Shown here one piece after another: positions 10,599 to 18,663 of a stretch of DNA of 64,000 bases (its first letter is position 1; each line of letters opens with the position of its first letter). The DNA is taken from assembly GCA_039621445.1 (NCBI GenBank), contig CP154956.1:26209744-26273743 (forward strand). The letters are read 5' to 3'. This DNA comes from Euglena gracilis. Lineage: Eukaryota; Euglenida; Euglenophyceae; Euglenales. The notes beneath the pieces were generated by a model that saw only the letters and a program-made list of their open reading frames with translations, had not been told where the DNA came from and did no database searches. Made by a program: the position numbers and the translations under genes.

Positions 10599-10841
10599 AT
10601 GGGGGAACACATTGGCGACACACAAGGTCGACAATTTCCGAACAAAAAAAAGTGGTTACTAGAGGCAGTACTGACAACAACCAATGTAGGGTGCAATGCC
10701 GGTCAAGCAGTGACATTATCAGGACAATCCACAGGCATGAGGCAAACAAAAACTGAAAAAAGGGAAAGCAGGAAAACGCCACCAGTCCCACACAGAACAC
10801 ACAGAAGTGTCCATGGGGGCTCAACGAAAATGTCTATGGGG
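10599..10841 (+). CDS. candidate host exon with GTGAGT donor
   Basis: The frame is open from an ATG at 10599 to 10841: MGEHIGDTQGRQFP, NKKKWLLEAVLTTTNVG, then a Lys/Arg-rich tail. It ends exactly on a codon boundary at ATGGGG followed by a textbook donor GTGAGT (10842-10847). A second open frame upstream (MISPSMMVADIYGVCW at 10502) meets it near the A8 run at about 10644-10651, so one homopolymer error could join them. Family unknown. Confidence 0.4.
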
Positions 10842-11294
10842 GTGAGTCGGGTTGCGGGGGGGGGGGTTGCGCGGGGTTGCGGGGGGGGGGGGGGTTGTGG
10901 GGGGAACCGATTTTTTCCAGGTCAAAATTAGGAATCACCAAGTCGAGAAATTTGGATGATGCCACCGAAAATTAGGCATTTCCACACATCAAATTACAGC
11001 TAACGCCCATATTCTCGAGTCAAGAATGACAAAATCTTTGAGATGAATTTAACTCAATTCTTGAAATTTTCTGACAAGAACTTTGGATTTTTTGACAAAA
11101 TTTTAGGAAGATTTTGACCAATTCCAGAAATATTTTGACAAAATTTTTGGAGCGTTCTGGACAAAATCTTTGATCCATTGTGGGCGCGATTTTTGGGCAT
11201 CCGCATTTTTCTGGGGGGGGGGGGGCATTTGTCACTGGTGGAATGGGAGGAAGAATCACGTTCATTGTGCTGCAGGATGTTAATCTTAAAATAG

Positions 11295-11450
11295 ACTACA
11301 ACCACGAAGAATGCGAAATGGTGGATGGAACTGGAAAGTGGAATGCAGGAGCGCCTTACCAAGGATTGGACTCGTGTATTTTTGTATTCCTATGAAGCCA
11401 CAGGAGATAGGTGGGCATGTGGTTCAAAACCTATTTTCTGGGCCCAAAAG
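11295..11450 (+). CDS. candidate host exon, phase-compatible with 10599-10841
   Basis: After TTAAAATAG (AG at 11293-11294) the frame is open: TTTKNAKWWMELESGMQE, RLTKDWTRVFLYSYEATG, DRWACGSKPI. Both this start and the upstream donor at 10842 are phase 0, so removing 10842-11294 as a GT-AG intron leaves one frame. The exon runs into a G/C repeat at about 11450, where the donor is not clear. The residue pattern looks like genuine globular protein. Confidence 0.4.
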
Positions 11451-11836
11451 GGTCAATTTTTTCCCCCGGCGCTTTGCGCCGAAATTTTTTGCATTTTTGG
11501 CACATTTTTGCCCAAAAAGTGCCCAAAATGGCACTTTTGGTCGTTTTGGGGGGTCAAAAATTTTCGGTAACCCAGACCGCACAACTGTTTAGGTGGGGGG
11601 GTGTCCCCCCCACCCCCCCCCCTCCTGGCCCGCAGGGGGGGTCCGGACCACCCCCCCCCACCTGTCCTTATATCGAACCCTGGTCGACACCCCCACCACT
11701 TCTGACATATTTTTATGGACCCCAAAATTTTTTCCCAGCGCCGGATGTTCTTTTTTGACCCATTTTGGGACCCATGTAGGAGGTCCCCCCTAAAACCTCA
11801 TTTTTTTCTATTTTTTTCATTTTTTTTCCCTGTCCA
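11451..11836. repeat. G/C-run repeat with CGGCGC hairpin
   Basis: It contains CCCGGCGCTTTGCGCCGAAA, the hairpin shared with the hAT-like elements. Its outer parts, GGGCCCAAAAGGGTC and GACCCATTTTGGGACC, are imperfectly complementary. No clean target duplication was found and no gene is seen. Confidence 0.45.
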
Positions 11837-12480
11837 ATGCAACCTAGCCTTCTTGTTGTCGTCTTCTTCGTGTTGTAGAGTGCCCCTGACCCGCCTCACC
11901 CGTTGAGGACCACCCGGCCTCTCAACCGCATGCCGATTTTTCCTGATAGCGATTTTCGTTTCTTGCTGGGGGTTGCCACAGATGCCCTCACTGAAAACGT
12001 GCCTGAACACAGATGCCTTCACTGAAAACGTGTCAGTGCCACAAATGCCCTCATTGAAAACGTGCCTGAACACAGATGCCTTCACTGAAAACGTGTCATT
12101 GCCACAAATGCCCTCATTGAAAACGTGTTCATGACCACGAATTTCAGGGCAGGCATTTGGCGGGCTGAACACGTTTTTTATACACAAATTGTGGCTGAGC
12201 CCAGATTTCAGCCTGAAAACGTGTTCAGCCAGGGGCCCCCCGAAGGGGGCCCCCTGAACACGTTTTCAGGCTGAAATCTGGGCTCAGCCACAATTTGTGT
12301 ATAAAAAACGTGTTCAGCCCGCCAAATGCCTGCCCTGAAATTCGTGGTCATGATTCACGCAAGGGGTCAAAAACGCGAATTTGTGAAATTTGCCTGAACA
12401 CAGATGCCTTCACTGAATACGTGTCATTGCCACAAATGCCCTCACTGAAAACGTGTCACCCCCCCCCCTTTTTTCCTTTT
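11837..12480. repeat. 63-bp minisatellite with embedded 99-bp palindrome, copy 1
   Basis: Direct units with a 63-bp period (GATGCCTTCACTGAAAACGTG, TCATTGCCACAAATGCCCTC) follow a unique-like leader (CCTTCTTGTTGTCGTCTTC). Leader plus array recurs at 13455-13745. The array is interrupted by the palindrome at 12130-12352. ORFs are incidental. Confidence 0.75.
12130..12352. repeat. perfect 99-bp inverted repeat (palindrome)
   Basis: By direct comparison the left arm 12130-12228 is the exact reverse complement of the right arm 12254-12352. The 25-nt centre is itself GGGGCCCCC...GGGGGCCCC. The arms carry the minisatellite word AACGTG and a TTTTTTATACACAAATTG stretch. It may be a foldback element, a recent inverted duplication or an assembly artefact. 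Confidence 0.85.
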
Positions 12481-12497
12481 TTTCCTTTTTCCCGCAG

Positions 12498-12657
12498 CCC
12501 TGCCAATGTGGCCAAACGCACGGCAAACTTTGTGAATGGTCTTTTGCCACCACCCCCTCGGACGGAACTGTTCCTGGCTGCTCTCGCGGTATACCAGCAA
12601 GATGCCAACAAGCCGAAGGTTGACCCCCTTCATGGCACCTTGCTGGCACAGGGCTCC
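12498..12657 (+). CDS. PHD-gene upstream exon part
   Basis: A long pyrimidine tract and CCCGCAG (12491-12497) form a strong 3' splice site. The frame that follows reads ANVAKRTANFVNGLLPPPP, RTELFLAALAVYQQ, DPLHGTLLAQG. It stops being protein-like at the G-run insert that starts about 12658. The last bases CTGGCACAGGGC are repeated at the far side of the insert (12971-12982), where the same frame resumes as NTKKKSGSVGAELAAVANC. Product unknown apart from the PHD finger downstream. Confidence 0.5.
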
Positions 12658-12970
12658 CGGATCTGGCCTGGGGGGGGGGTTGTGGGCAGACCCTAGGGTC
12701 TGCCCACGGTCGCCAAAGGTCGCCAAAGGTCGCTATGGGTATTTCCTACTCAGTCTTTTTTGCATTGTAGCGGCGTAGGCAACTGTTCCAGGGCCCTAAA
12801 AAAAAAAAATCCCTTGTGTGTGCAACACCTTTTGTGTGTATGTTGCGCTAATTTGCCGTGGAGCGCATTTTTTGACATCGACCCACCCACGACCTTTGGC
12901 GACCATGGCGACCTTTGGCGACCCTAGGGTCTGCCCACAACCCCCCCCCCCAGGCCAAATCTACCCCCCC
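12658..12970. other. intron-like insert with inverted ends and 12-bp direct flanks
   Basis: This lies between two copies of CTGGCACAGGGC. Its ends are inverted: GATCTGGCCTGG + G-run + TTGTGGGCAGACCC at the left, and GGGTCTGCCCACAA + C-run + CCAGGCCAAATC at the right. Removing the insert plus one flank copy keeps the reading frame. The terminal inverted repeat and ambiguous junction fit either a euglenid nonconventional intron or a transposon inserted in an exon. It contains the inverted copy of 10150-10310. Confidence 0.6.
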
Positions 12971-13430
12971 TGGCACAGGGCAACACAAAGAAAAAGTCCG
13001 GCTCCGTGGGTGCAGAGCTTGCTGCTGTTGCCAACTGTTTGGAGTTCCAAACTGTGTCAACATCGGCAAGCCTCTTATCCTGAGCTGGATGCTTTCTTTG
13101 TTGCCTGGACGGGATGGGAGCTGGAACCCAGCCTGTTGTTCGATGAGGCGAGCGTCATCGAACAATGTGTGGCTCAACGTGAGCAGCAGTCGGGAACTTT
13201 GTTCGTTTCAGGGAATCGTTTGGCAACCTGTGCCTCATGCTGTGTCGACTGCCTAAAACAGGAGAAATGTGGTTTTTGTGGTGTTGCCATTCCGAAAAAT
13301 CCAAATTGTGTGGAGCTGAACAAAGTTGTGTGTGGCGCCTGCGGTTTGGCATATCATTTTCATTGCCAAGATTTGCGGCGGCCACCAAAGTATGGCTCTT
13401 TTTTTGTGTAAAGCCTGTCGTGTGCCGTGA
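12971..13430 (+). pseudogene. PHD-finger protein exon (frame broken twice)
   Basis: The frame resumes as NTKKKSGSVGAEL, shifts near 13080, continues ELDAFFVAWTGWELEPS and DEASVIEQCVAQRE, and then encodes a C4HC3 PHD finger: CGFC, 17 residues, CGAC-GLAY-H-FH-C, 13 residues, CKAC. The last CKAC is reached only if the T7 run at about 13396-13402 is read one base shorter; as written the frame ends in TAA. PHD fingers are chromatin readers of histone H3 tails. The finger spacing is canonical, so the identification is firm. Whether the shifts are assembly errors or real decay is not. After CKACR a TGA or splice site follows. Confidence 0.6.
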
Positions 13431-13454
13431 TTTTCGCCCCTTCCCTGTCGTTGT

Positions 13455-13745
13455 GCCAATGCAACCTACCCTTCTTGTTGTCGTCTTCTTCGTGTTGTAG
13501 AGTGCCCCCGACCCGCCTCACCCGTTGAGGACCACCCGGCCTCTCAACCGCACGCCGATTTTTCCTGATAGCGATTTTCGTTTCTTGCTGGGGGTTGCCA
13601 CAGATGCCCTCACTGAAAACATGCCTGAACACAGATGCCTTCACTGAAAACGTGTCATTGCCACAAATGCCCTCATTGAAAACGTGCCTGAACACAGATG
13701 CCTTCACACGAATTTCAGGCCAGGCATTTGGCGGGCTGAACACGT
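13455..13745. repeat. 63-bp minisatellite, copy 2
   Basis: A direct duplicate of the leader and first units of 11837-12127, beginning AATGCAACCTACCCTTC. It sits immediately downstream of the PHD exon. No coding signal. Confidence 0.75.
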
Positions 13746-13761
13746 TTTTAACGCTTCCAAA

Positions 13762-14128
13762 CAGGCTTCTTTTTAAGGGATTGCAGTGAGTCCCCGGGGG
13801 GCTGGACTGCAGTGTGCCCAAATTTGGCAAGTGGGATTTCTTGCAGACCCCCCGGGGGGGTCTGCTAGCAGGGTAGCTGGTGGACAAAAATTTTCCAGTG
13901 ACCGGTGCGAAGTGCCGGAAATTTTTTTGGGAACCCCCCAAAATGCCCGTTTTTTGGCCATTTTGGGGAATTTTTTGGAACAAAATCAGCCAAAAACCCA
14001 TTAAAAACCTCATTTCCACCTCGGCGCACAGCGCCGGAGGAATTTTTTTTTCCCAGTTGGGGACCCCCCCCCCAGGGGAGGGGGGTCCAGCTAGTCCATT
14101 TTTTCCCGTGTGCTTAAGCAAAAGCCTG
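13762..14128. mobile_element. non-autonomous hAT-like element 4 (367 bp)
   Basis: The ends are CAGGCTTCTTTTTAAGG and TGCTTAAGCAAAAGCCTG, flanked by an exact 8-bp duplication CTTCCAAA (13754-13761, 14129-14136). Its interior is homologous to element 2 (4220-4660) in reverse orientation, including the CGGTGCGAAGTGCCGG and CGGCGCACAGCGCCGG hairpins. No transposase. Confidence 0.85.
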
Positions 14129-14136
14129 CTTCCAAA

Positions 14137-14740
14137 TTTTCAAAATCTTCTCAAAATTCTAATTTTGAGAGTTTTTTGAAGCAAAAAAAATGCCATTGAA
14201 ATTCCAAAAAGTGCCAGGAGAAAAAAATGTGAATCGGGGGTTTTTGGAGGGGACAGAGACCCGGACCCTGCCGGGTGGGGGCGTGTCCAGCCAGCCAGCA
14301 GCCCAAATTCGGGCTGGGAGGCTGGCCAGCCAACTGGGTTGGCCAGCTCAGCTATCCCTGCATTTTTTTCTTCATCGCAACCCCCCAGCAGGGAGGGTGA
14401 CAATCTGCACCATTGTGGCCACAACATTGTGTAATTGAAATGCATGTCACAAGAGGTTGAAGGCTGGCATTCAAACATGTTTTGTCTTGTGGTTAACATA
14501 TTCAGGTAGGAAAAACCATGTTCGGGGCAGTGAAGATAGGCAATTTTGCAATATTTCTCCCACAAAACAGCATTTCAGTGTGTAATTTGACTGATTTTTA
14601 TTTTTGCTGTCGTCATCCTCAAAATTGTACAAACAAATGCCAAGCGAGAATTGGGGCTGCTCGAATTGCATTGATTTGGACATTAATGCTATTTCGGCTT
14701 TTTTTGTGATTTTTTTTTTTTGCTGAAGTGCAGTACCACC
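14137..14740. other. no gene recognised
   Basis: AT-rich and mixed sequence with a GGCTGG/CCAGCC tract at 14270-14360. Overlapping ORFs on both strands show no recognisable motif. Confidence 0.4.
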
Positions 14741-14960
14741 TCCCCCCCCCCTAATTGACCGTGGGACCTCTCCACGGGACCCCCCTTTTGGTCAATTAGG
14801 GGGGGGGGTTCAATTAGGGGGGGGGGTACCATCAATTAGGGGGTGCTTCAGCACGGAATCCCCCCGGGTAGTCAATTAGGGGGGGGGGTCGAAAAAATTT
14901 TCCCCGGGGCGATCGGTCAATTAGGGGGGGGTGTCAATTAGGGGGGGGGGAGGTGGTATT
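14741..14960. repeat. CAATTAG(G)n tandem cluster
   Basis: Six or more copies of (T)CAATTAGGGGGGG lie beside one inverted CCCCCCTAATTG, spaced irregularly. It resembles the 718-945 cluster. The G-runs could form quadruplexes. Noncoding. Confidence 0.6.
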
Positions 14961-15203
14961 TAGCATTCTTTGCAGTTTTTTTTTGCAGTGCAATTTTTGA
15001 ATGGCGTGTGTGCAGTCCCCCCCCCCCTTCCTGCCCCCAGCCTTGATCTAGCTCCATCCATCAAAATGTTTCAGAAAATGTTTTTTAGAAAATTTTTTCA
15101 CACGACCTTTTTGTATGCTATCCTCCTCCCATTTTGGCTGGATTTGGGGGGGTTGTTGCGGGGGCTCCATTCCACTCCATCTCTCCTGATCTCCGTTGTC
15201 CCA

Positions 15204-15291
15204 GGCATTGGCCGAGAACTTGGTAAGTATGCTCTGGAGAACTACACTGAGGTCAAGTCTGTTTGCATGAAATCAGTTCCCACTTTCGAGT
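15204..15291 (+). CDS. candidate small exon
   Basis: The acceptor CCGTTGTCCCAG is followed by an open frame IGRELGKYALENYTEVKSV, CMKSVPTFE, then TGA. It lies just upstream of the next exon-like block, whose acceptor (T-run, GTACAAACCAG) ends at 15355. Family not recognised; evidence is composition and acceptor only. Confidence 0.3.
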
Positions 15292-15355
15292 GATGGTCCT
15301 GACAGTTTTTGGGCTGTCCCTTTTTTTGTTGCTGTACAAACCAGGTTATTGTGGC

Positions 15356-15870
15356 TATTGTGCAGCACTGGTGTGGTAGTTGTGCTGACCAGGCTTCTTT
15401 TCAAGATCCCCCCAGGGGGAGGAGGGGGGGTCCCCCCCACCCACCCAGGGTGGCGCGGGACCCCCCGCCCCGGGGGGGGGGGGGGGGGCGGGGACCCCCC
15501 AAAATTGGGCCCGTTAAAGGCAATTTTCAAAAATTTTCGGCGCTTCGCGCCGAAAAGGTATACCCAGCGCCTCCGGCGCGGGACCCCCCCCCCCCCCCCC
15601 CCCCCCCCCCGGCGGTCCGGCCCGGACCCACCCACCCACCCCCCTCCCCCCCCGGGGGGGGGGGGGGTCAGGTGACTTAAAAAGAAGCCTGGTGCTGACA
15701 GCCAGTCCAGAGCGGAAATGGCTCCAACTGGTTCTCCGCTGGTTGTTCCGGGAACAATGGATGTTTTCTCGGTGCTGAATGCATGTTTTCTCAGTGTTGG
15801 AAAGGTTACACAAGAGGATTTGACCTCCACAAATGGAGGAGTCTTTGTCTAAAAAGAAAGAAAAAACCTT
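15356..15870 (+). CDS. candidate exon(s), disrupted by hAT-like element 5
   Basis: After the acceptor the frame reads VIVAIVQHWCGSCAD up to the insertion at 15390. With element 5 and one target copy removed it continues SQSRAEMAPTGSPLVV, PGTMDVFSVLNACF. A second frame beginning after CTGACAG is Cys-rich (GCFLGAECMFSQCWKG, DLHKWRSLC). It continues in frame past the next insert (15871-16131) into VIMQIINHQTECTAP. I cannot choose between the frames. No family is recognised. Confidence 0.3.
15390..15691. mobile_element. non-autonomous hAT-like element 5 (302 bp)
   Basis: Perfect 12-bp ends CAGGCTTCTTTT / AAAAGAAGCCTG with an exact 8-bp duplication GTGCTGAC (15382-15389, 15692-15699). Inside are G/C runs and a TTTTCGGCGCTTCGCGCCGAAAA hairpin. 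It interrupts an open frame that is restored by precise removal. Confidence 0.85.
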
Positions 15871-16131
15871 TGGGGGGTTGGTACGCCATGGCGAGGGGGT
15901 CCGAATAGGGGGGGGGGAGGGGGGTAAATGGCGTGAAAAGGGGGTCGGCGACCATGGGGGGGGGGGAGGGGTGTACCATGGTCGCCAACAAAATTTTCCT
16001 TCAAAAAAATCGCGAAAATCGCCAGTGGCGTGGCGATGGGGTCTGGCTAGGGAGGGGGGGGGAGGGGGGTAAATGGCATGGCGAGGCCCTCGGAGAGGGG
16101 GGGGGGGAGGGGTGTACCAACCCCCCTTTTG
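15871..16131. other. end-paired G-rich insert, copy 1
   Basis: It begins GGGGGGTTGGTACGCC and ends GGTGTACCAACCCCCC, with internal TGGCGAGGGGGT and GGGGAGGGG units. The flanks are CTTT and TTTT. A second copy (17188-17433) has matched changes in both ends (GTCGGCAC / GTGCCGAC), so pairing of the ends is conserved. Could be a foldback transposon or a nonconventional intron. Confidence 0.55.
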
Positions 16132-16320
16132 TGATCATGCAAATCATCAACCATCAAACAGAGTGCACGGCTCCCCTGGAAGTGTGCAAGTGGTTCCTGG
16201 CCAGCATATTGTGCCAACGGGTTAACGTTGACCATCAACGGACAACATGTTTTCCTTTTTGCTTTCTTCTTTGCAAATTTCGCAAAAGGAGTTCCCAGTT
16301 GTGATGTTCTGGCCTGTTGA
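16132..16320 (+). CDS. candidate exon after end-paired insert
   Basis: An open frame VIMQIINHQTECTAPLEV, CKWFLASILCQRVNVDHQ, in phase with one upstream frame if the insert at 15871-16131 is removed. It ends at TGA at about 16302. A further acceptor-like TTTTTTGCTTAG at about 16365 precedes LHRASSGALHLFEASF. Unknown family. Confidence 0.3.
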
Positions 16321-16601
16321 TAGTCAATTGAAGTATGCTGCTGTCAATTGATTTGTTTTTTGCTTAGCTGCATCGAGCTTCCTCTGGGGCGTTGCATCTC
16401 TTTGAGGCCAGCTTTGAGCTTTGCAGTCATTTCTTTGTGGCCTTTTGTAGTCTTTGAGCTTTTCAGTCAGTTGTTTTGCACTGGTGTGGTATTGCAACCT
16501 TGCAGAGGTTCTAAACAAAAGCCCAAATTTCAAAAAAAACCCAAATGCACACCAAATGTGGATGTGTCTGCTGAAACAGCGGGCTGAAACGGCTTCCCTG
16601 A

Positions 16602-16868
16602 ATGTTCCAAAAAGAGGACAAAAAATCTCAGGCTTTTGAGACAAACACGACAAAGGGAGAGATCATTGAATTCACTTTGCGCGTATTTGAATTTGAATTT
16701 GTGGTTCTCCTGAATAGGGGACAGGCACTCTGTTGCCACGGTGGGGGAAAAAGCCTGAAAAGCCTGGTTGATACAGACCCCTCCCTCCCAGGGTCATTAA
16801 AAACCTCTTTTGATATGGGAGGCTTGTCGAAATTGAATGTTGATGGTTGTCTTCAGCTTTGGAGTTGA
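16602..16868 (+). CDS. hypothetical ORF or exon, 88 aa
   Basis: ATG to TGA with balanced composition: MFQKEDKKSQAFETNTTKG, EIIEFTLRVFEFEFVVLL, then SLKTSFDMGGLSKLN. It lies between the exon-like blocks and the telomere-like repeat. No domain is recognised. It may be a last exon of the same transcription unit. Confidence 0.3.
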   Translation: MFQKEDKKSQAFETNTTKGEIIEFTLRVFEFEFVVLLNRGQALCCHGGGKSLKSLVDTDPSLPGSLKTSFDMGGLSKLNVDGCLQLWS

Positions 16869-16869
16869 C

Positions 16870-17150
16870 AGGGGTGCGGTCATGGTCAGGGTTAGGGTCA
16901 GGTTAGGGATACGGTTAGGGTTAGGGTTAGGGATGCAATTTTGGATAGGGTAAGGTTGAGGGACAGGGTTTGGGATTGAGTCAGGATTAGGGTTAGGGTT
17001 GGGGTTGGGGATGCAGTCAGGGTTAGGTTTAGTGTTAGGGTTAGAGTTAGGGATACAATTTGGGTTAGGGTTAGGTTGATAGAGTTAGGGTCAGGGTTAG
17101 GGTTGGGTTGAGGGACAGATAAGGTCATGGTCAGGGTTAGGGTCTGTGGC
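16870..17150 (+). repeat. degenerate interstitial TTAGGG array
   Basis: GGTTAGGG and GTTAGGGTTAGGG units are interspersed with GATGCA and CAATTTGGG variants over about 280 bp. Smaller patches lie at 18345-18390 and 18985-19020. TTAGGG is the telomere repeat of Euglenozoa. This is internal and degenerate, so it is an interstitial relic rather than a chromosome end. Confidence 0.75.
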
Positions 17151-17187
17151 GAAAACTGTGTTCAGAACGTCGGTTCGGGCCCTGAAA

Positions 17188-17433
17188 CCGTGGGGGGTCG
17201 GCACGCCGTGGCGAGCCGTCCGGCTAGGGGGGGGGGGGGGGGGGGGGGTTTTGGCGGGGCGAGTGGGTCCCGGATGGGGGGGGGAGGGGTGCGCGGGGGT
17301 TTTCCAAGAAAATTTTCTTTGGCGCGGCTGACATGGCGTGGCGAGGGGGTCTGAAAAGGGGGGGGAGGGGGGGTAAAATGGTGCGGCGAGGGGGTCGGTG
17401 AGGGGGGGGGGGAGGGGTGTGCCGACCCCCCCC
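17188..17433. other. end-paired G-rich insert, copy 2, with empty site nearby
   Basis: The ends GGGGGTCGGCACGCC / GGTGTGCCGACCCCC are complementary. The flanks GAAACCGTG and CGTGTTTCAG share CGTG. The sequence GGGCATGAAACTGTGTTTCAG at 17802-17826 is an uninterrupted relative of the flanks and shows the pre-insertion state. Internal units match 15871-16131. Confidence 0.6.
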
Positions 17434-18060
17434 GTGTTTCAGAACACCGGTTTGGGCACAGGTTGCAGGAACCCGGTCGTACGACAAGGGGGGGGTAAGA
17501 TGTCAAACTTTGGAATACACGATCGCTGAAAATAAGCGCTGTGTGCTATAGCTGAATCCTGTAACCATCTTTCAAAAGCCCTTGAAAAGAGCTTTCGATT
17601 GGTGGGTAACATGGCATCAGACGGATGAAAACTTCAATCGGCCGATCGACAGGACGATGCGCCGAAAGGGGGGTCAAAATGCTCAAAAATGTTCAAAAAT
17701 GGGTATTTAGGGCGAAATTGGCCGTGATTTTTTGAACGCCGGTTCGGGCATGAAGCCAGATCCCCTAATCCACGGTTTCAACAAATTGTGTTCAGAACGC
17801 CGGTTCGGGCATGAAACTGTGTTTCAGAACGCCGGTTCGGGCGGCAGCGGGGGGGTCGTAACACCCCCATAACCTGCAACCATAAATAAGGGTGGTCATA
17901 AATAAGGGGGGCGGTCGTAGGTAAGGTGGTGTTAAATTTTTCGCAACCTGCAACCTGTGACCGGGGGGGGGGGTCATAACACCCCCATGACCTGCAACCT
18001 GTGACGGGGGGGGGGGTCGTAAATGAGGGGTGGTCGTACGACAAGGGCGGGGGGGGGGGG
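17434..18060. repeat. dispersed repeats (CAGAACGCCGGTTCGGGC, CCTGCAACCTG, GTGTGGCTGAA types)
   Basis: 17497-17645 is the uninterrupted relative of the repeat split by hAT-like element 2. 17725-17845 has three CAGAACGCCGGTTCGGGC units. 17860-18060 repeats the CCTGCAACCTGTGACC plus G-run unit of the window start, with CGTACGACAAGGGG motifs. Noncoding. Confidence 0.6.
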
Positions 18061-18277
18061 TAATTTGTGAAATCCCATTCCTCAGGTGTGACCAAGGTTC
18101 CCGTTTTTTTGTTTTAAAACAAAGCAAAAAAACTTTCATGAATAAAAAACGGTTTAAAAACGGGTTTTTGTTTTGAAAAAAGGGTGTTTTTTTTAAATAA
18201 AACACCAAAAATAGGAAAAAAACCTGTTTTAAACAACGTGATTAAAAACAGCCCGGGAACCTTGTGGGGGGGGGGGG

Positions 18278-18663
18278 CATGGTACTTGTCTGTTATCGTA
18301 CGATGGACCCCCCTTTTTGGTCATGGTACGACACCCATTTTTTGGGTTATTTTAGGGTTATTTTAAGGAATAGGGTTAGGTGCGCACACCATGTTGCGCT
18401 ACATGGCCATGTTGCGCTACACGGCCATGTTGCGCTACACGGCCATGTAGCGCTACGTGGCCATGTAGCGCTACACGGCCATGTTGGGCTACGTGGCCGT
18501 GTAGCACTACATGGCCGTGTAGCGCTTCATGGCCACGTAGCGCTACATGGCCGTGTAGCGCAACATGTGTGTGCGCACCTAACCCTATTCCTTGAAATAA
18601 CCCAAAAAAATGGGTGTCGTACCATGACGGGGTCCGTCGTACGACAACAGACAAGCACCATTC
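18278..18663. mobile_element. foldback element with 18-bp minisatellite core
   Basis: The arms of about 110 bp are imperfect inverted repeats (ATGGTACTTGTCTGTTATCG at the left and TGACAACAGACAAGCACCAT-like at the right; AATAGGGTTAGGTGCGCAC and its complement inside). The core has about eleven 18-bp units of ATGTTGCGCTACACGGCC and variants, themselves partly palindromic. No coding content beyond repeat frames. Confidence 0.7.
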
